A stretch of DNA of 64,000 nt from Paraburkholderia phenazinium (GCF_900141745.1 NZ_FSRM01000002.1:930001-994000), one strand, 5' to 3'. Positions 53,096 through 62,988 are shown, counted from the first letter of the stretch. Notes: generated from the letters alone by a model not told the origin. Translations and numbers: made by a program.

Positions 53096-53890
53096 TCAAA
53101 ACGTGTACGTCAGCGCGAAGGTGTCCGTATTTTGCTGTACACGCCGCGTGATCGGACTCGACGCGGAGTTTCCATATAGGCGCGCGAATTTCAGTTCGAC
53201 CGTGGCAATCAGCGATTTGGTGATCAGATAATCGGCCTCGGCGGTGATGTAGCCGGTGGCCGCGCCGGAACGCGCGTCGTAGACCGGCAAACCGGAAGCT
53301 GCGCTTTGACTCTGCGTGATGCCAAAAAATGTCTGCTGATACGTTCCGTTTGTCCACGTGACACCGGGACCGGCGGTCAGAAACAGCTGTTTGCCGATGG
53401 GCAGCGTGACCGTGGCATTGGTATCGACCACCAGCCCTTCACGGTTCCCGCCAATATCCTGGGCCGCAGAGTTCGACCACGTGAACGCCGATTGCGTGTA
53501 GTTGAGGAAAACCTTGGCTCGTGGCGTCGTGGGCACATTGCGTAGCCCATGCAGGTGGGCGTCTTCACTCGTCTCGCGTTCGGTGAAATCGTACTGCAGC
53601 GCCAAGCCTGCGCTCCAGTTCGCGTTGTTAACCAGATACACGCCCGCCAGCATGTCTTCTTTGGCAAAGAAGCGATTCTTGTATTCGATATCGAACGCTG
53701 GATAAGGCCTGAGGCGCATGAAGTTTGCGCCGGGATACGCGGGTTCCCACTGCGCTTCGGCGCCGAGCGTCACGGTCCAGTCTGGCGTCGGCGCGGCGTT
53801 AGTCGTGGTCTGCTGCGCGAACGACACGACGGGCGTCAGAAAGGCGGCAAGCGCCATCAGGCCAGCGCCGAGTTGGGGTGACGAAAACAT
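53096..53890 (-). CDS. MipA/OmpV family outer-membrane protein
   Basis: 264 aa. Signal peptide ends near VVSFAQ. WTVTLGAEAQWEPAYPGANFMRLRPYPAF is the conserved N-terminal region of MipA/OmpV barrels (quoted in part: EPAYPG), and the last strand ends in aromatic residue (FALTYTF), needed for BAM insertion. MipA proteins scaffold murein enzymes or form channels. Single gene. Confidence 0.88.
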   Translation of the reverse strand: MFSSPQLGAGLMALAAFLTPVVSFAQQTTTNAAPTPDWTVTLGAEAQWEPAYPGANFMRLRPYPAFDIEYKNRFFAKEDMLAGVYLVNNANWSAGLALQYDFTERETSEDAHLHGLRNVPTTPRAKVFLNYTQSAFTWSNSAAQDIGGNREGLVVDTNATVTLPIGKQLFLTAGPGVTWTNGTYQQTFFGITQSQSAASGLPVYDARSGAATGYITAEADYLITKSLIATVELKFARLYGNSASSPITRRVQQNTDTFALTYTF

Positions 53891-54105
53891 AAAGCCAGTT
53901 CAGAGAAGGGAAATCTGAGGCGGGACGCTGCGGTAAACCGGTGGGGTCTTTTGCTTTGGGCCTCGTTCCGTAGCCCGGAATATTCTGGGCGCGCGTGATT
54001 ATGAGGCATGCCGAGCAATCTCGCACGTCCCCTGCGAATGCAGTGAACTGGGGGGATGAATACGAAGGTTTGTGTCGGAGGTGAGGTAAGCGGTGGGCGA
54101 TGAGC

Positions 54106-54130
54106 GAGGCCGCGCTTGCCGCGCGGCCTC
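54106..54130. terminator. Hairpin downstream of porin gene
   Basis: GAGGCCGCGC (54106-54115), loop TTGCC, GCGCGGCCTC (54121-54130): perfect 10-bp GC-rich stem, 22 bp beyond the porin stop on the minus strand. No T-run on that strand. Confidence 0.6.
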
Positions 54131-54151
54131 CGTCTTTCAAATACCTTCTAT

Positions 54152-55315
54152 TTAGAACTGGTGACGCAAGCCGACCGTCACGGCCACTTGCGTACCGCTC
54201 GACGAGGGCGATAGCGTGTTGATCGATGCGTCGCTGAGTACCGAGCCAGCCGGTGCACCGTGGACGTGCTGATAAACACCTTCGAGGTAGACGTCGGTGC
54301 GCTTGCTCAACGAGTAGTCGGTTTGCAGCGTGAACTGATTCCATTCCGGCGATGCGCTCGTGCCGCCATTGCTGAACGAGCCGTCCGTGAACGTGTACGC
54401 GCCGGCGATGCTCAAGCTCGGGGTCAGCGCGTAATGCGCGTTCACTTCATAGTTGTCGAGCCGCAGGCCGCCACCCAAGGCGACGAAACCATCGCCGCCG
54501 GCAAACACGCTCGACATGTTGTCGATCTGCGAATGGGTCCAAAGGAGGCCAACCGTGGCCGAGCCGAACGTATAGTTGCCACCTGTGCCCCAGATGCGCT
54601 GGCGTTGCGCCACGAAATCGGCGCTGCCGTCATCGAGCGCCACCGCGCCGTTCTGATTCGTGCCGCTGACGCCGCCGCCTGCGTTGTTCAGTTCCAGGTA
54701 ACCCGCAGCCAGGTTGAACGGGCCGTGCGCATACGTCGCGCCGAAGCCATACACGCGGTTGTTAGAGAACTCGCCGGCCTTGTTGCTAAACCCGTACATG
54801 CCTTCGACGGTGACGCCGGCGTAGGTGTTACTCGTGAACTTCACCGCGTTGTTGATGCTCATCGAATCCGCAGCGAGGTTGTCGTTGTTGAACGGATGCG
54901 CAGCGAGGTTGCCGCCGTAGGTGCCGCCGGCAGATGAAATCGGTCCGAGCACGTCGTTGACGGTGTCGAACTGGCGGCCGAACAGAACGGTGCCGAACTG
55001 GTCGCTTTGCACGCCTACATACGCCTGCTCGCCGAATGCATCGCCCGCGTTAAACAGGCTGCCGCTATTGAGGTTAAAACCGTTTTCCAGTTTGAAGATC
55101 GCATGCAGTCCGCCGCCGAGATCTTCGGAGCCTTTAAGGCCATACACGGTGTTTTCCGTCGAGGCGCTGGTTTCTTGCCAGTTGTTGTGGCCGCCCTGGT
55201 TGTTCGTGAACACAAGGCCCGTATCGATGACGCCGTACAGGGTGACGCTGCTTTGCGCGTGGGCGGTCAATGCAAATGCGCCTGTCAGCGCAAGTGCCAG
55301 TAAAGACTTCTTCAT
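54152..55315 (-). CDS. Gram-negative porin (Burkholderiales type)
   Basis: 387 aa. Signal peptide of 20 residues (MKKSLLALALTGAFALTAHA), then QSSVTLYGVIDTGLVFTNN, the first strand of betaproteobacterial trimeric porins. Contains the loop-3-like region and ends in VTVGLRHQF, with the C-terminal Phe for outer-membrane assembly. General diffusion channel. One of several porins such genomes usually carry. Confidence 0.95.
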   Translation of the reverse strand: MKKSLLALALTGAFALTAHAQSSVTLYGVIDTGLVFTNNQGGHNNWQETSASTENTVYGLKGSEDLGGGLHAIFKLENGFNLNSGSLFNAGDAFGEQAYVGVQSDQFGTVLFGRQFDTVNDVLGPISSAGGTYGGNLAAHPFNNDNLAADSMSINNAVKFTSNTYAGVTVEGMYGFSNKAGEFSNNRVYGFGATYAHGPFNLAAGYLELNNAGGGVSGTNQNGAVALDDGSADFVAQRQRIWGTGGNYTFGSATVGLLWTHSQIDNMSSVFAGGDGFVALGGGLRLDNYEVNAHYALTPSLSIAGAYTFTDGSFSNGGTSASPEWNQFTLQTDYSLSKRTDVYLEGVYQHVHGAPAGSVLSDASINTLSPSSSGTQVAVTVGLRHQF

Positions 55316-55649
55316 GCTTTTAAGCTCCGTGTTGTCGCGGGACTGCGAGGGTCAATCGCCCGAAGCGGCAATGCGGGCTTGGTGCCGCGGAGAGAAATTC
55401 GCATACGTAAACTCAATGATCGATTGCCGGTCGGGTCTAATAATTGAGAACCGGATGCTACGGGTTTGGAGATAAAAACGTTGTATAAAGTGCAGGTTCG
55501 AGCCGTGGAAGTCGTCGATTAACGTCGCCAGCACAACAATCTGTTCACTTTCAAGCCGCTATTCAGCATGATTTCGCACTCCTAGAATCGCATCCCAATG
55601 ACCTGTTCGTTTCCTGTGTGGACGAACTGCCCTCAAGACGCCAGACGGG

Positions 55650-56210
55650 ATGACGATGACGACAGTTCCTCCATTCAAGCAGCGGTACAGCGCAACTGCG
55701 ATGAGCCTTCACTGGCTGATCGCCTTGCTGATCGTGGCCGGCTTCTATCTGGGCTGGATCATGACCGACATTCCCGGCTTCACGCCCACCAAGCTCAAGT
55801 ACTTTTCGTGGCATAAGTGGATCGGCGTGACGGTGTTCATGCTTGCCGTAATCCGGCTGGCGTGGCGCCTGACACACCGCGCCCCGGAACTGCCGCGGGG
55901 CATGCCGCCGTTGCAGAAGCTGGCGGCGGAGGTGGCGCACGTGATTCTGTACGTGCTGATGTTCGTGATTCCGGCGTCGGGTTATCTCTACAGCTCTGCC
56001 GCCGGAATTCAGGTGGTTTATCTGGGTATCGTGCCGCTGCCGACGCTGATCGGGCCGGACACCGCGCTCAAGATCGTGCTGAAGTCCATCCACATCTGGT
56101 TGAACTACACGTTGCTCGTGATCGTGGCCGCTCATACGCTGGCTGCGCTGAAGCATCACTTCATCGATCGTGACGGCCTGCTGGCGCGTATGATCCCCTT
56201 TCTCAAGTAG
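55650..56210 (+). CDS. yceJ: Cytochrome b561 (YceJ-like)
   Basis: 186 aa, four hydrophobic helices. Candidate haem-ligand His residues in MSLHWLIALL, SWHKWIGV, EVAHVILYVL and VAAHTLAALKHHFIDRDG. Inner-membrane di-haem electron carrier. Begins a three-gene plus-strand run with two YceI proteins, the same pairing as the E. coli yceJ-yceI operon, supporting a shared role in quinone or isoprenoid lipid handling. Confidence 0.92.
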   Translation: MTMTTVPPFKQRYSATAMSLHWLIALLIVAGFYLGWIMTDIPGFTPTKLKYFSWHKWIGVTVFMLAVIRLAWRLTHRAPELPRGMPPLQKLAAEVAHVILYVLMFVIPASGYLYSSAAGIQVVYLGIVPLPTLIGPDTALKIVLKSIHIWLNYTLLVIVAAHTLAALKHHFIDRDGLLARMIPFLK

Positions 56211-56240
56211 CCTTAGGTTTAAGGCAGATTGAAGGCAGAC

Positions 56241-56801
56241 ATGAAAACTCCTTTCCTTCGCTGGTTAGTCGCAGCGACCGCAGTGACTTCGCTGTTCCTC
56301 GGCGTGGCGCATGCGCAGGTCGATACGTCGAAGAGCACGGTAACCGCGACCTCGAAACAGATGAACGTGCCTGTCGAAGGGACGTTCAAGAAGTTCACGG
56401 CACAGCTCGATTTCGATCCGGCCAAGCCGGCGGCGGGCAGCGCCAGGCTGTCCATCGACACCGCCAGCTACGACCTCGGCGACGATAGCTACAACCAGCA
56501 GGTGCGCGGCAAGGAATGGTTCGACACCGCGCACTATCCGAACGCCACCTTCGTCTCGAGTGCGATTGCGCCGGCCGGCAGCAACCAGTTCAACGTTAGC
56601 GGCACGCTGACCATCAAGGGCAAGTCCGCAAACGTCACGGTGCCGGTCAAGGTTACCCAGCAAGGGTCGACCCAAAGCTTCGACGGCGCATTGCCGATCA
56701 AACGCAGCCAGTTCGAAATCGGCACGGGTGAATGGAAAGACACCTCGGTTGTTGCCGACGAGGTCGTGATCAAGTTTCACATCATTGCAGCCAAGAAATA
56801 A
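56241..56801 (+). CDS. yceI: YceI family periplasmic protein 1
   Basis: 186 aa from ATG 56241 (AAGG upstream). Signal peptide ends at AHAQ. YceI lipocalin-like beta-barrel features: [15 protein letters not shown], then [16 protein letters not shown] and [16 protein letters not shown]. These proteins bind polyisoprenoids in the periplasm. It follows the b561 gene by 30 bp and is shorter in the first strands than the second copy. Confidence 0.9.
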   Translation: MKTPFLRWLVAATAVTSLFLGVAHAQVDTSKSTVTATSKQMNVPVEGTFKKFTAQLDFDPAKPAAGSARLSIDTASYDLGDDSYNQQVRGKEWFDTAHYPNATFVSSAIAPAGSNQFNVSGTLTIKGKSANVTVPVKVTQQGSTQSFDGALPIKRSQFEIGTGEWKDTSVVADEVVIKFHIIAAKK

Positions 56802-56827
56802 ACCGCAAACCTCCCAGGAGAATCACT

Positions 56828-57412
56828 TTGAAAAAGCAACTTTTAGCCGTAGCAGTCGCCGCCTTGGCAGTGGGTGCATCGTTTAGCGCGATGGCTGCCG
56901 ACACCACCTATACGCTCGATCCGACGCACACTTCGCCGAGCTTCGAAGCCGACCACTTTGGCGGCGTCTCGATCTGGCGCGGCAAGTTCACGAAATCCAC
57001 CGGTACGGTGACGATCGATCGTGAAGCGAAGACGGGCACGCTGGAGGCGACCATCGACATGACTTCGGTGGACATCGGCAACGACACGCTGAACACGGAA
57101 CTGAAGAGCTCGAAGTTCTTCGACGCGACCCAATTCCCGACCGCGGTCTACAAGGGTACGTCGATGAAGTTCAAGGGCGATGTGCCGGTTGAAGTGATCG
57201 GCGAGCTGACCCTGCACGGCGTGACGAAGCCGCTGAACCTGAAGATCGAATCGTTCAAGTGCTTCCAGCACCCGATGCTCAAGCGCGAAGTGTGCGGCAC
57301 GGAATCGACGGCGACTTTCGACCGTTCGGACTTCGGTATCGACTTCGGCAAGACCTACGGCTTCAAGATGGCGACCGTTCTGCACATTCAGGCGGAAGGC
57401 GTGAAGCAGTAA
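56828..57412 (+). CDS. yceI: YceI family periplasmic protein 2 (TTG start)
   Basis: 194 aa. TTG 56828 is chosen as start: CAGGAGA lies 7 bp upstream and the sequence then reads as a perfect signal peptide ([23 protein letters not shown]). No ATG is suitably placed. [21 protein letters not shown] and [17 protein letters not shown], both family hallmarks, identify YceI. The full-length barrel ends in [10 protein letters not shown]. Third gene of the b561-YceI-YceI operon, closed by a terminator. Confidence 0.92.
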   Translation: MKKQLLAVAVAALAVGASFSAMAADTTYTLDPTHTSPSFEADHFGGVSIWRGKFTKSTGTVTIDREAKTGTLEATIDMTSVDIGNDTLNTELKSSKFFDATQFPTAVYKGTSMKFKGDVPVEVIGELTLHGVTKPLNLKIESFKCFQHPMLKREVCGTESTATFDRSDFGIDFGKTYGFKMATVLHIQAEGVKQ

Positions 57413-57455
57413 GCAGGCTTTGCCCCGCCAGACGACGGCGGGTTGCATCGACGTG

Positions 57456-57490
57456 ACGACCCGGTCCCATGTGGCCGGGTCGTTTGCATT
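57456..57490 (+). terminator. Rho-independent terminator of b561-YceI operon
   Basis: ACGACCCGG (57456-57464), 10-nt loop, CCGGGTCGT (57475-57483), followed by TTGCATTTT. Perfect 9-bp stem 43 bp past the second yceI stop. Confidence 0.75.
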
Positions 57491-57767
57491 TTGGGCGCTT
57501 GCTCGTCACGAGGCAGGCCTTCTTTAGCGGCTCGTAAGGCCGCGTAATGGTCGACTGACGATCTACCTTTCGGAAAATTTCGCGAACATTGTCTTCGTGG
57601 AAGGGCATCCCTACACTCCACTCAAACGTATCAAAATGTAACTTTGTGTTTCTGCTGGTAAATCACAGCGAGTTCGGCCGTGCGTCTGCCCCGCTGCACA
57701 AGGCTTTAGCGCGCCAGACGATTGCCGGCTAGAAATGAAGTGGATGTTTACCGGAGGGCGAAAGATC
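57491..57767. other. Intergenic region before flhD-like gene
   Basis: About 280 bp without a convincing gene; moderately AT-rich around 57600-57660, where the flhD-like promoter would be expected. No clear promoter could be placed. Confidence 0.4.
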
Positions 57768-58085
57768 ATGAGCGACGGCGAAGCGCAGGGTTTCATCAGG
57801 GAAGTCAATCTGTCGTACATCATGCTGGCGCAACGCATGCTTCGTGAGGACAGGCTGGTCGGCATGTTTCGGCTGGGGCTGTCCGCGCAGAGCGCGGAGC
57901 TTCTCGCGACCCTGACGCTGGCGCAAACGGTCAAGCTTGCCGCCTCCGACCACGTGCTCTGTCAGTGCCGTTTTGACGACCACACGATCCTGTCCACCCT
58001 GACGCAGTCCGGAGGCCATGTGGACGTGACGCCCGCCCATACGGCCATCCTGCTCGCCAGTCAGAAAGCGGCACAGTTCGTTTAA
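57768..58085 (+). CDS. flhD: FlhD-like flagellar transcriptional regulator (orphan)
   Basis: 105 aa from ATG 57768, with GGAGG 10 bp upstream; an in-frame ATG at 57735 lacks an SD. REVNLSYIMLAQRMLREDR, MFRLGLSAQSAELLATLT and CQCRFDDHTILSTLTQ follow the FlhD family closely. FlhD works as FlhD4C2 with FlhC to activate flagellar class II genes. No flhC follows here; the next gene encodes an EAL-HDOD protein. It may be a second FlhD that competes for FlhC or acts alone. Confidence 0.85.
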   Translation: MSDGEAQGFIREVNLSYIMLAQRMLREDRLVGMFRLGLSAQSAELLATLTLAQTVKLAASDHVLCQCRFDDHTILSTLTQSGGHVDVTPAHTAILLASQKAAQFV

Positions 58086-58300
58086 GCCGGCTTCCGATTG
58101 CCCCTTTACCTTTCTGCGGCGGCCCGGTGGCGGGGTCAATAACGCCGTCGTCGCGACGCGCGGGATGTCCAAACGCCTTACGCCGGCTTATCCGCCTTCA
58201 ACTTTTCCCTGTTTGCAGCCGTTATCACCGTTAGGGCCTCTACGCCGCCGCTTGCCAGCGATCGGACAGCGTGGCGCAGGTTCGCTAACCGGTAACCCGC

Positions 58301-59593
58301 ATGAATGACATGTCGCACGATGCTGCCGCGTTGTCCCTGATCGCGATGACCTCGTATCTCGGACGGCAGCCGATCCTCAACCGCGAGGGACAACTCGTCG
58401 CTTACGAATTGCTGTTTCGGCCGTTCGCTTTCTCCGATAACGCCGAACCCGCCGACGGCACGCCGCTCGACGAGACGCGCGCCACCGCCGACATCGTCAT
58501 TGAGACGCTCGGCGAACTTGGCATGGAAAGCGTATTGGCCGGCCGCGCCGGCTACATCAACGCGGGGCGCGACTGGCTGATGAACGAGATGTTTAGCCTG
58601 CTGCCATCCGCTCACTTCGTCGTTGAAATTCAGGCAACCGCGCAGTACGACGATCAACTGGTTCAACGCATCAAGGCGCTGACGCGATCCGGCTACCGCT
58701 TCGCCATGGAGGATGTTCGCGAGGCCGCCTTGGGCCACGCGGAGGTGTTCGACTGCGCTGAAGTCGTCAAGATCGATGTGCCGGACTGGACTGCGTCGCG
58801 ACTGGCGCCGTTCGTTGCTGCAATGCACCGCGCCGGCAAGCGCGTCGTAGCGGAAAAGGTCGAGACACCGGACGACTACCGGTGGACCCACGAGGCCGGC
58901 TGCGACCTGTTTCAGGGCTACTACTTCGCCCATCCCCATCTGCTCGCGGTGCGCAGGATTCCGCCGCTGCGCCAGGCGCTGGTCAAACTGCTGGTGATGC
59001 TGGGCGCCGAGCCGCCGCTGCCGACCCTGGAAGACGAGGTCAAACGCAATCCCGCACTGACGATGCAACTGCTGCGCTTCGCCAGTTCGGCGCATCACGC
59101 GTTGACGCGACGGCGCCTGCGGATCCGCGATGCGGTCCAACTGGTCGGCACCGACTGGCTGCGCCGCTGGGCCCTGCTCGCCCTGTACACGGACGGCAAT
59201 AGCCGGTCTGTCGCATCCAATGCACTGGTGCAACTGGTCGGCACGCGGGGGCGCTTCATGGAACTGGCCGCGCGCAGGCTTAGGCCGCACGACGAGGAGT
59301 TCGTCGACAACGCATTCATGACGGGCATGACCTCGCTGTTGCCTGCCGTACTGCAGCGCAACCCCGTCGATCTGTTTTCTGAACTGCAGTTGGCGCAAAC
59401 GGTGCGCGAAGCCATCCAGACGCGGGCCGGCCTGTTGGGTCAACTGCTCGCGTGTGCGGAAGCCATGGAGAGTCCGGCTGCGGCGGCAAGGGTGACGCAG
59501 ATGTCCGAGGATCTCGCCCCGCTCAATGCCGCGGCGGTCGCGCTGCTGTCCGCCGCCGCAGCCAACTGGATGGCCGACCGAACCCGTTTTTGA
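58301..59593 (+). CDS. EAL-HDOD signalling protein, probably not a phosphodiesterase
   Basis: 430 aa. N-terminal EAL-like domain (about residues 15-210) with YELLFRP in place of the EAL motif, INAG, VEIQAT, AMEDV where active enzymes have DDFG, VKIDV, AEKVET and FQGYYF. Loss of the catalytic Asp pair suggests it neither makes nor breaks c-di-GMP. C-terminal HDOD domain (about 225-420; TLEDEVKRNPALTMQLLRFA). This CdgJ/YuxH architecture regulates motility and biofilm. Located 215 bp after flhD. Confidence 0.88.
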   Translation: MNDMSHDAAALSLIAMTSYLGRQPILNREGQLVAYELLFRPFAFSDNAEPADGTPLDETRATADIVIETLGELGMESVLAGRAGYINAGRDWLMNEMFSLLPSAHFVVEIQATAQYDDQLVQRIKALTRSGYRFAMEDVREAALGHAEVFDCAEVVKIDVPDWTASRLAPFVAAMHRAGKRVVAEKVETPDDYRWTHEAGCDLFQGYYFAHPHLLAVRRIPPLRQALVKLLVMLGAEPPLPTLEDEVKRNPALTMQLLRFASSAHHALTRRRLRIRDAVQLVGTDWLRRWALLALYTDGNSRSVASNALVQLVGTRGRFMELAARRLRPHDEEFVDNAFMTGMTSLLPAVLQRNPVDLFSELQLAQTVREAIQTRAGLLGQLLACAEAMESPAAAARVTQMSEDLAPLNAAAVALLSAAAANWMADRTRF

Positions 59594-59626
59594 CGGCTAC
59601 CGAGGTGGCCGCAGGCAGCGTGTCGT

Positions 59627-60121
59627 TCAGGACTTGCTGCCGGACGGCTTGCCGTCATGCGGACCCATCGGACGCACAGGCCAGTCGACCCAACGGTCCG
59701 GGCGAGTGGCTTCGTGAGCCTCATGCATCGGATAACGAATCCGGTTTTCCTTCTTGTCGGTTTCTCCGACCACCAGCAACCGCACGTCCTGATCCGTGTT
59801 GTTGATGAAGGTATGGCAAATCCCGGTACCCGCCGGGAACGCCACCGAGTCACCGGGCTTGAGCGGATGCAGATGACCGTCGAGCCACACATCCGGCGTG
59901 CCCTCGATGACGAAGGCGAATTCCTCTTCGGCACTTTCCGCATGCGGATACGAGGTTCGACGTCCAGGCGGCACGCGCACATGGTGAATGCCGATGCGCT
60001 GAAGTCCAAGCTTCCTGGCAAGCGGCGCACCGATGGCAAGTAGCTCGGTACTGCCCTTGTAGTGGGCATCGTCCGGGTTTTCCAGTTCGCTCCAGTGGCG
60101 GATGAACTCGGGTCGCTCCAT
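59627..60121 (-). CDS. Cupin domain protein
   Basis: 164 aa. Single cupin barrel (about residues 45-125): VPPGRRTSYPHAESAEEEFAF gives the first motif with His and Glu metal ligands, split here as HAESAEEEF, and FPAGTGICHTFIN the second with His. Likely metal-dependent binding or isomerase activity; substrate unknown. Last gene of a minus-strand run with a class V aminotransferase and RidA. Confidence 0.82.
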   Translation of the reverse strand: MERPEFIRHWSELENPDDAHYKGSTELLAIGAPLARKLGLQRIGIHHVRVPPGRRTSYPHAESAEEEFAFVIEGTPDVWLDGHLHPLKPGDSVAFPAGTGICHTFINNTDQDVRLLVVGETDKKENRIRYPMHEAHEATRPDRWVDWPVRPMGPHDGKPSGSKS

Positions 60122-60183
60122 TGACGTCTCCTTCTATTGGCGTGCGTGATAGCGTCGCCGCGTTGTGTCGCGTGAAGCGTGCC

Positions 60184-61380
60184 TTAACGGACGAGCGTGC
60201 GCAAGCTCCCCACCAGCTTGCCTATCTCCGCCTCGGTGGTCAGGTAACTGACGGAAGCACGCGCTATCTGGGTGAGACCTCGCGCGTTCATATCGAACGG
60301 TGTGTAGCCCACGCCGTTGCTGCCGATGGCCACACCTTGCGCCGCCAACGCACGTTGCACCTCTTTGGCATCGATGCCCGCCACGTTGAAGGCCACCAGC
60401 CCCGAACGTTCGCGTCCCTGATCGAGGACCGTCACGCCGTCGATCTGCGCGAGTTCGGCGCGCAGCGTCTGCGCGACGGCGTCGATGCGAGTGCGGATGT
60501 TTTCAACGCCGATATCCAGCGCCTCCTGCAGTGCATTGGCTAAACCGCAGCGCAGCGCAGACGCGACTTCGACAGATTCGAACCGCGCTGCGTCGCTGCG
60601 CACGACAGGTTCGCCGTCGTCATCGAGGGGCGCCGTTTGGGTGTCGACGTAGGCCGGTGTGAGCCGAGGCAGAAAGTCCTGCCGCACGTACAGCAACCCT
60701 GTGCCGCGCGGACCGCGCAACGCCTTGCGGCCTGCGCCGGTCAGCACGTCGCAACCCAGTTGCTCCACATCCACAGGTATTTGTCCGACCGCTTGCGCGG
60801 CGTCGATGAAGTAGGCGATGCCATGACGTCGCGCGATTTGTCCGATGGCGGCGGCCGGGTTGATGAGGCCGCCGTTGGCCGGCATCCACGTCAGCGCGAT
60901 CAGGCGCACCCGTTCGTCGAGCATCGCCTCGAGTGCCTCGGGATCGACCTCGCCGCTGTCATCGGAAGGGATCACCTCGATAGATGCTCCCGCACGCACT
61001 GCCGACAGGCGCATGCTGGCCAGATTGCCGCCCCACTCGTGACGCCCAACCAGAATGCGATCGCCGGGCTGCCATGTGCCCAACGCGGCGAATGCGCTGC
61101 CCCAGGCCTGCGAGTTGCCCGTCGTTACGGCGATCTCCGCCGGTTGCGCGTTGAACAACTGCGCGGCGAGGGTACGGGCACGCTCTATTTGCGCGCGCGC
61201 TGCGACACCGGCTTCCATGGGTCCCATGGTCGCTTCGCGCCACAGATGGGCGTGGACTGCTTCCAACGTCGCTGCGGACGGCAGCGATGCGCCAGCGTGG
61301 TTGAAGTGCGTGGTGTGCTGCGTGCCCGGCGTCTGGGCGCGCAATCCGTCTACGGTTGCGTCGGTGAGGGGGGCTGACAT
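60184..61380 (-). CDS. Class V PLP-dependent aminotransferase
   Basis: 398 aa. THFNHAGASLPS start and the PLP site GAGRKALRGPRGTG (Lys about residue 220) identify the class V fold (isopenicillin epimerase/selenocysteine lyase-like). YFIDAAQAVGQIPVDV gives the Asp and Gln that contact the cofactor. It could transaminate or lyse an amino acid; the adjacent RidA would clear reactive imine by-products. 31 bp after ridA, same strand. Confidence 0.9.
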   Translation of the reverse strand: MSAPLTDATVDGLRAQTPGTQHTTHFNHAGASLPSAATLEAVHAHLWREATMGPMEAGVAARAQIERARTLAAQLFNAQPAEIAVTTGNSQAWGSAFAALGTWQPGDRILVGRHEWGGNLASMRLSAVRAGASIEVIPSDDSGEVDPEALEAMLDERVRLIALTWMPANGGLINPAAAIGQIARRHGIAYFIDAAQAVGQIPVDVEQLGCDVLTGAGRKALRGPRGTGLLYVRQDFLPRLTPAYVDTQTAPLDDDGEPVVRSDAARFESVEVASALRCGLANALQEALDIGVENIRTRIDAVAQTLRAELAQIDGVTVLDQGRERSGLVAFNVAGIDAKEVQRALAAQGVAIGSNGVGYTPFDMNARGLTQIARASVSYLTTEAEIGKLVGSLRTLVR

Positions 61381-61411
61381 GACTTGAAGGTTCCAGTGAT
61401 GCAGGATGGAT

Positions 61412-61885
61412 TCAGGGTTGCTTCAACGAGACGACTGCTTCGACTTCCACGGCCACGCCGGACGGCAGCGATGCAACACCCACGGCGGCACGCGCGTGGC
61501 GGCCGGCGTCGCCGAACACTTCTACCATCAGATCCGAGGCGCCGTTGGCGATGGCGCTCTGACGGTTGAACTCCGGCGTGCTGGCGACGAAGACACCGAG
61601 GCGTACGATGCGAGCCACGCGATCGAGCCGGTCGCCCGTGGCCGCCGCAAGCTGCGACAGTATGCCAAGCGCGGCGAGCCGTGCTGCCTGCACGCCCTCG
61701 TCGTCCGAGATATTGTCACCCAGGCGGCCGACGTAGGCAGGCTTGCCGTCCTTACGCGAGATCTGACCGGAAATGAAGAGTAGCGAGCCGTCCTGCACGA
61801 ACGGGACGTAGTTGGCCGCAGGCGCGGCGGCGGATTCGAGCGTGATACCGAGTTCGGCTACGCGGGCAGAGATCGAGACGGTCAT
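61412..61885 (-). CDS. ridA: RidA family enamine/imine deaminase
   Basis: 157 aa, matching the longer YjgF/RidA-like members (YjgH/TdcF relatives). FVQDGSLLFISGQISRKDG is the conserved first segment, NISDDEGVQAARLAALGIL the second, and RAAVGVASLPSGVAVEVEAVV carries the conserved Arg and the terminal strand. RidA hydrolyses reactive 2-aminoacrylate-type imines from PLP enzymes, consistent with the adjoining aminotransferase. Confidence 0.92.
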   Translation of the reverse strand: MTVSISARVAELGITLESAAAPAANYVPFVQDGSLLFISGQISRKDGKPAYVGRLGDNISDDEGVQAARLAALGILSQLAAATGDRLDRVARIVRLGVFVASTPEFNRQSAIANGASDLMVEVFGDAGRHARAAVGVASLPSGVAVEVEAVVSLKQP

Positions 61886-61991
61886 GTCGTGTGCGTCCTA
61901 TGAATGGGTGGATGGGCGTTCCATCCTATTGCGGCTGCCGTCGGCTGACGAATGAATTCTTGCCGGCCACACATGAGCGAAACTAATGCGT

Positions 61992-62909
61992 TCAGTTTAT
62001 CGGGTCTTGCGCCGCGGTCTGCGTCAGCCAGTCGCGGAAGACCGTTACAGCCTCAATCTCGCCCTTCGCTGCGCGCGGCGTGACGAGCCACCAGCCGATG
62101 CGCGGATCGTCGAGTACCGCATCAGGCACTGCCTGCACCAGTGCGCCGCTCGCCAGTTGCGGAGCAATCAGGCGATGCCGGCCCATGGCAATACCTTGTC
62201 CTGCGAGGGCCGCTTCCACGACGATGTTGTAGTCGTGCAGATGCACTGTCTGTGCACCGCGCAGGTCCACGCCGAAGCGGGTCCCCCATGCTTGCCATTC
62301 GAAGGGCAGTTTGGCGTGTGACGCGAGCAGCGGATAGCGCACCAGGTCTTGCGGCTTGCGGGGACGGCGCGTGCCGCCGAGCAGGGTGGGAGAGCACACT
62401 ACCGAGAGCCGTTCCGGCATGAGTTTGCGTGCGCGTACGTCGGCCCAGCCGCCGCGGCCGTAGCGGATGGCCAGGTCGACTTCGCCGCCGGGGACGTCGG
62501 CGAGCGCGATATCGGGCCGCAATTGCAGTTCGATGCCGGGATGCGCTGCCGAAAACGCCTGCAAGCGGGGCGCGAGCCAGCGCGTGGCAAACGAAGCCAG
62601 CAAGCCGACCGTTAGCTTGATCCGCGCGGTTGCAGGTGCACGCGTTTCCTCGGTGCCGCTGCGCAGGAGTTCGAATGCGGCATGCACTTTTGCAAAGTAG
62701 GCCTGCCCTGCTGTGGTCAGTGCAACTGCGCGCGTGCGCCGTTCGAAGAGTGTTACTCCCAGTTCGCTCTCGAGCTTCTGGATGTGATGGCTAACCGCGC
62801 TTTGCGTGACGAACAGTTCCTGCGCCGCCAGGCTGAAACTCAAGTGCCGCGCGGCGGCTTCGAAAGCACGCAGAGCGATAAGCGGCGGCAACGGTCGCGT
62901 GGAAGGCAT
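61992..62909 (-). CDS. LysR-family regulator (GcvA-like)
   Basis: 305 aa. LPPLIALRAFEAAARHLSFSLAAQELFVTQSAVSHHIQKLE is the GcvA-type helix-turn-helix (quoted in part: TQSAVSHHIQKLE). Effector domain about residues 90-300 with VDLAIRYGRGGW. Same strand as the RidA-aminotransferase-cupin genes, 106 bp upstream, so it may control them in cis. Confidence 0.93.
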   Translation of the reverse strand: MPSTRPLPPLIALRAFEAAARHLSFSLAAQELFVTQSAVSHHIQKLESELGVTLFERRTRAVALTTAGQAYFAKVHAAFELLRSGTEETRAPATARIKLTVGLLASFATRWLAPRLQAFSAAHPGIELQLRPDIALADVPGGEVDLAIRYGRGGWADVRARKLMPERLSVVCSPTLLGGTRRPRKPQDLVRYPLLASHAKLPFEWQAWGTRFGVDLRGAQTVHLHDYNIVVEAALAGQGIAMGRHRLIAPQLASGALVQAVPDAVLDDPRIGWWLVTPRAAKGEIEAVTVFRDWLTQTAAQDPIN

Positions 62910-62988
62910 GAGACTCGAAAGAGGGCGTAGGGGAGTGCGTCATGCTACGCCTCGCAACCGACCGCAAGCAAGGTGACCTGTGATTCGA

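Noticed and set aside
58178..59443. 421-codon minus-strand frame opposite the EAL-HDOD gene
   Set aside because: Antisense shadow; the plus-strand protein has recognisable domains and the antisense translation has none.
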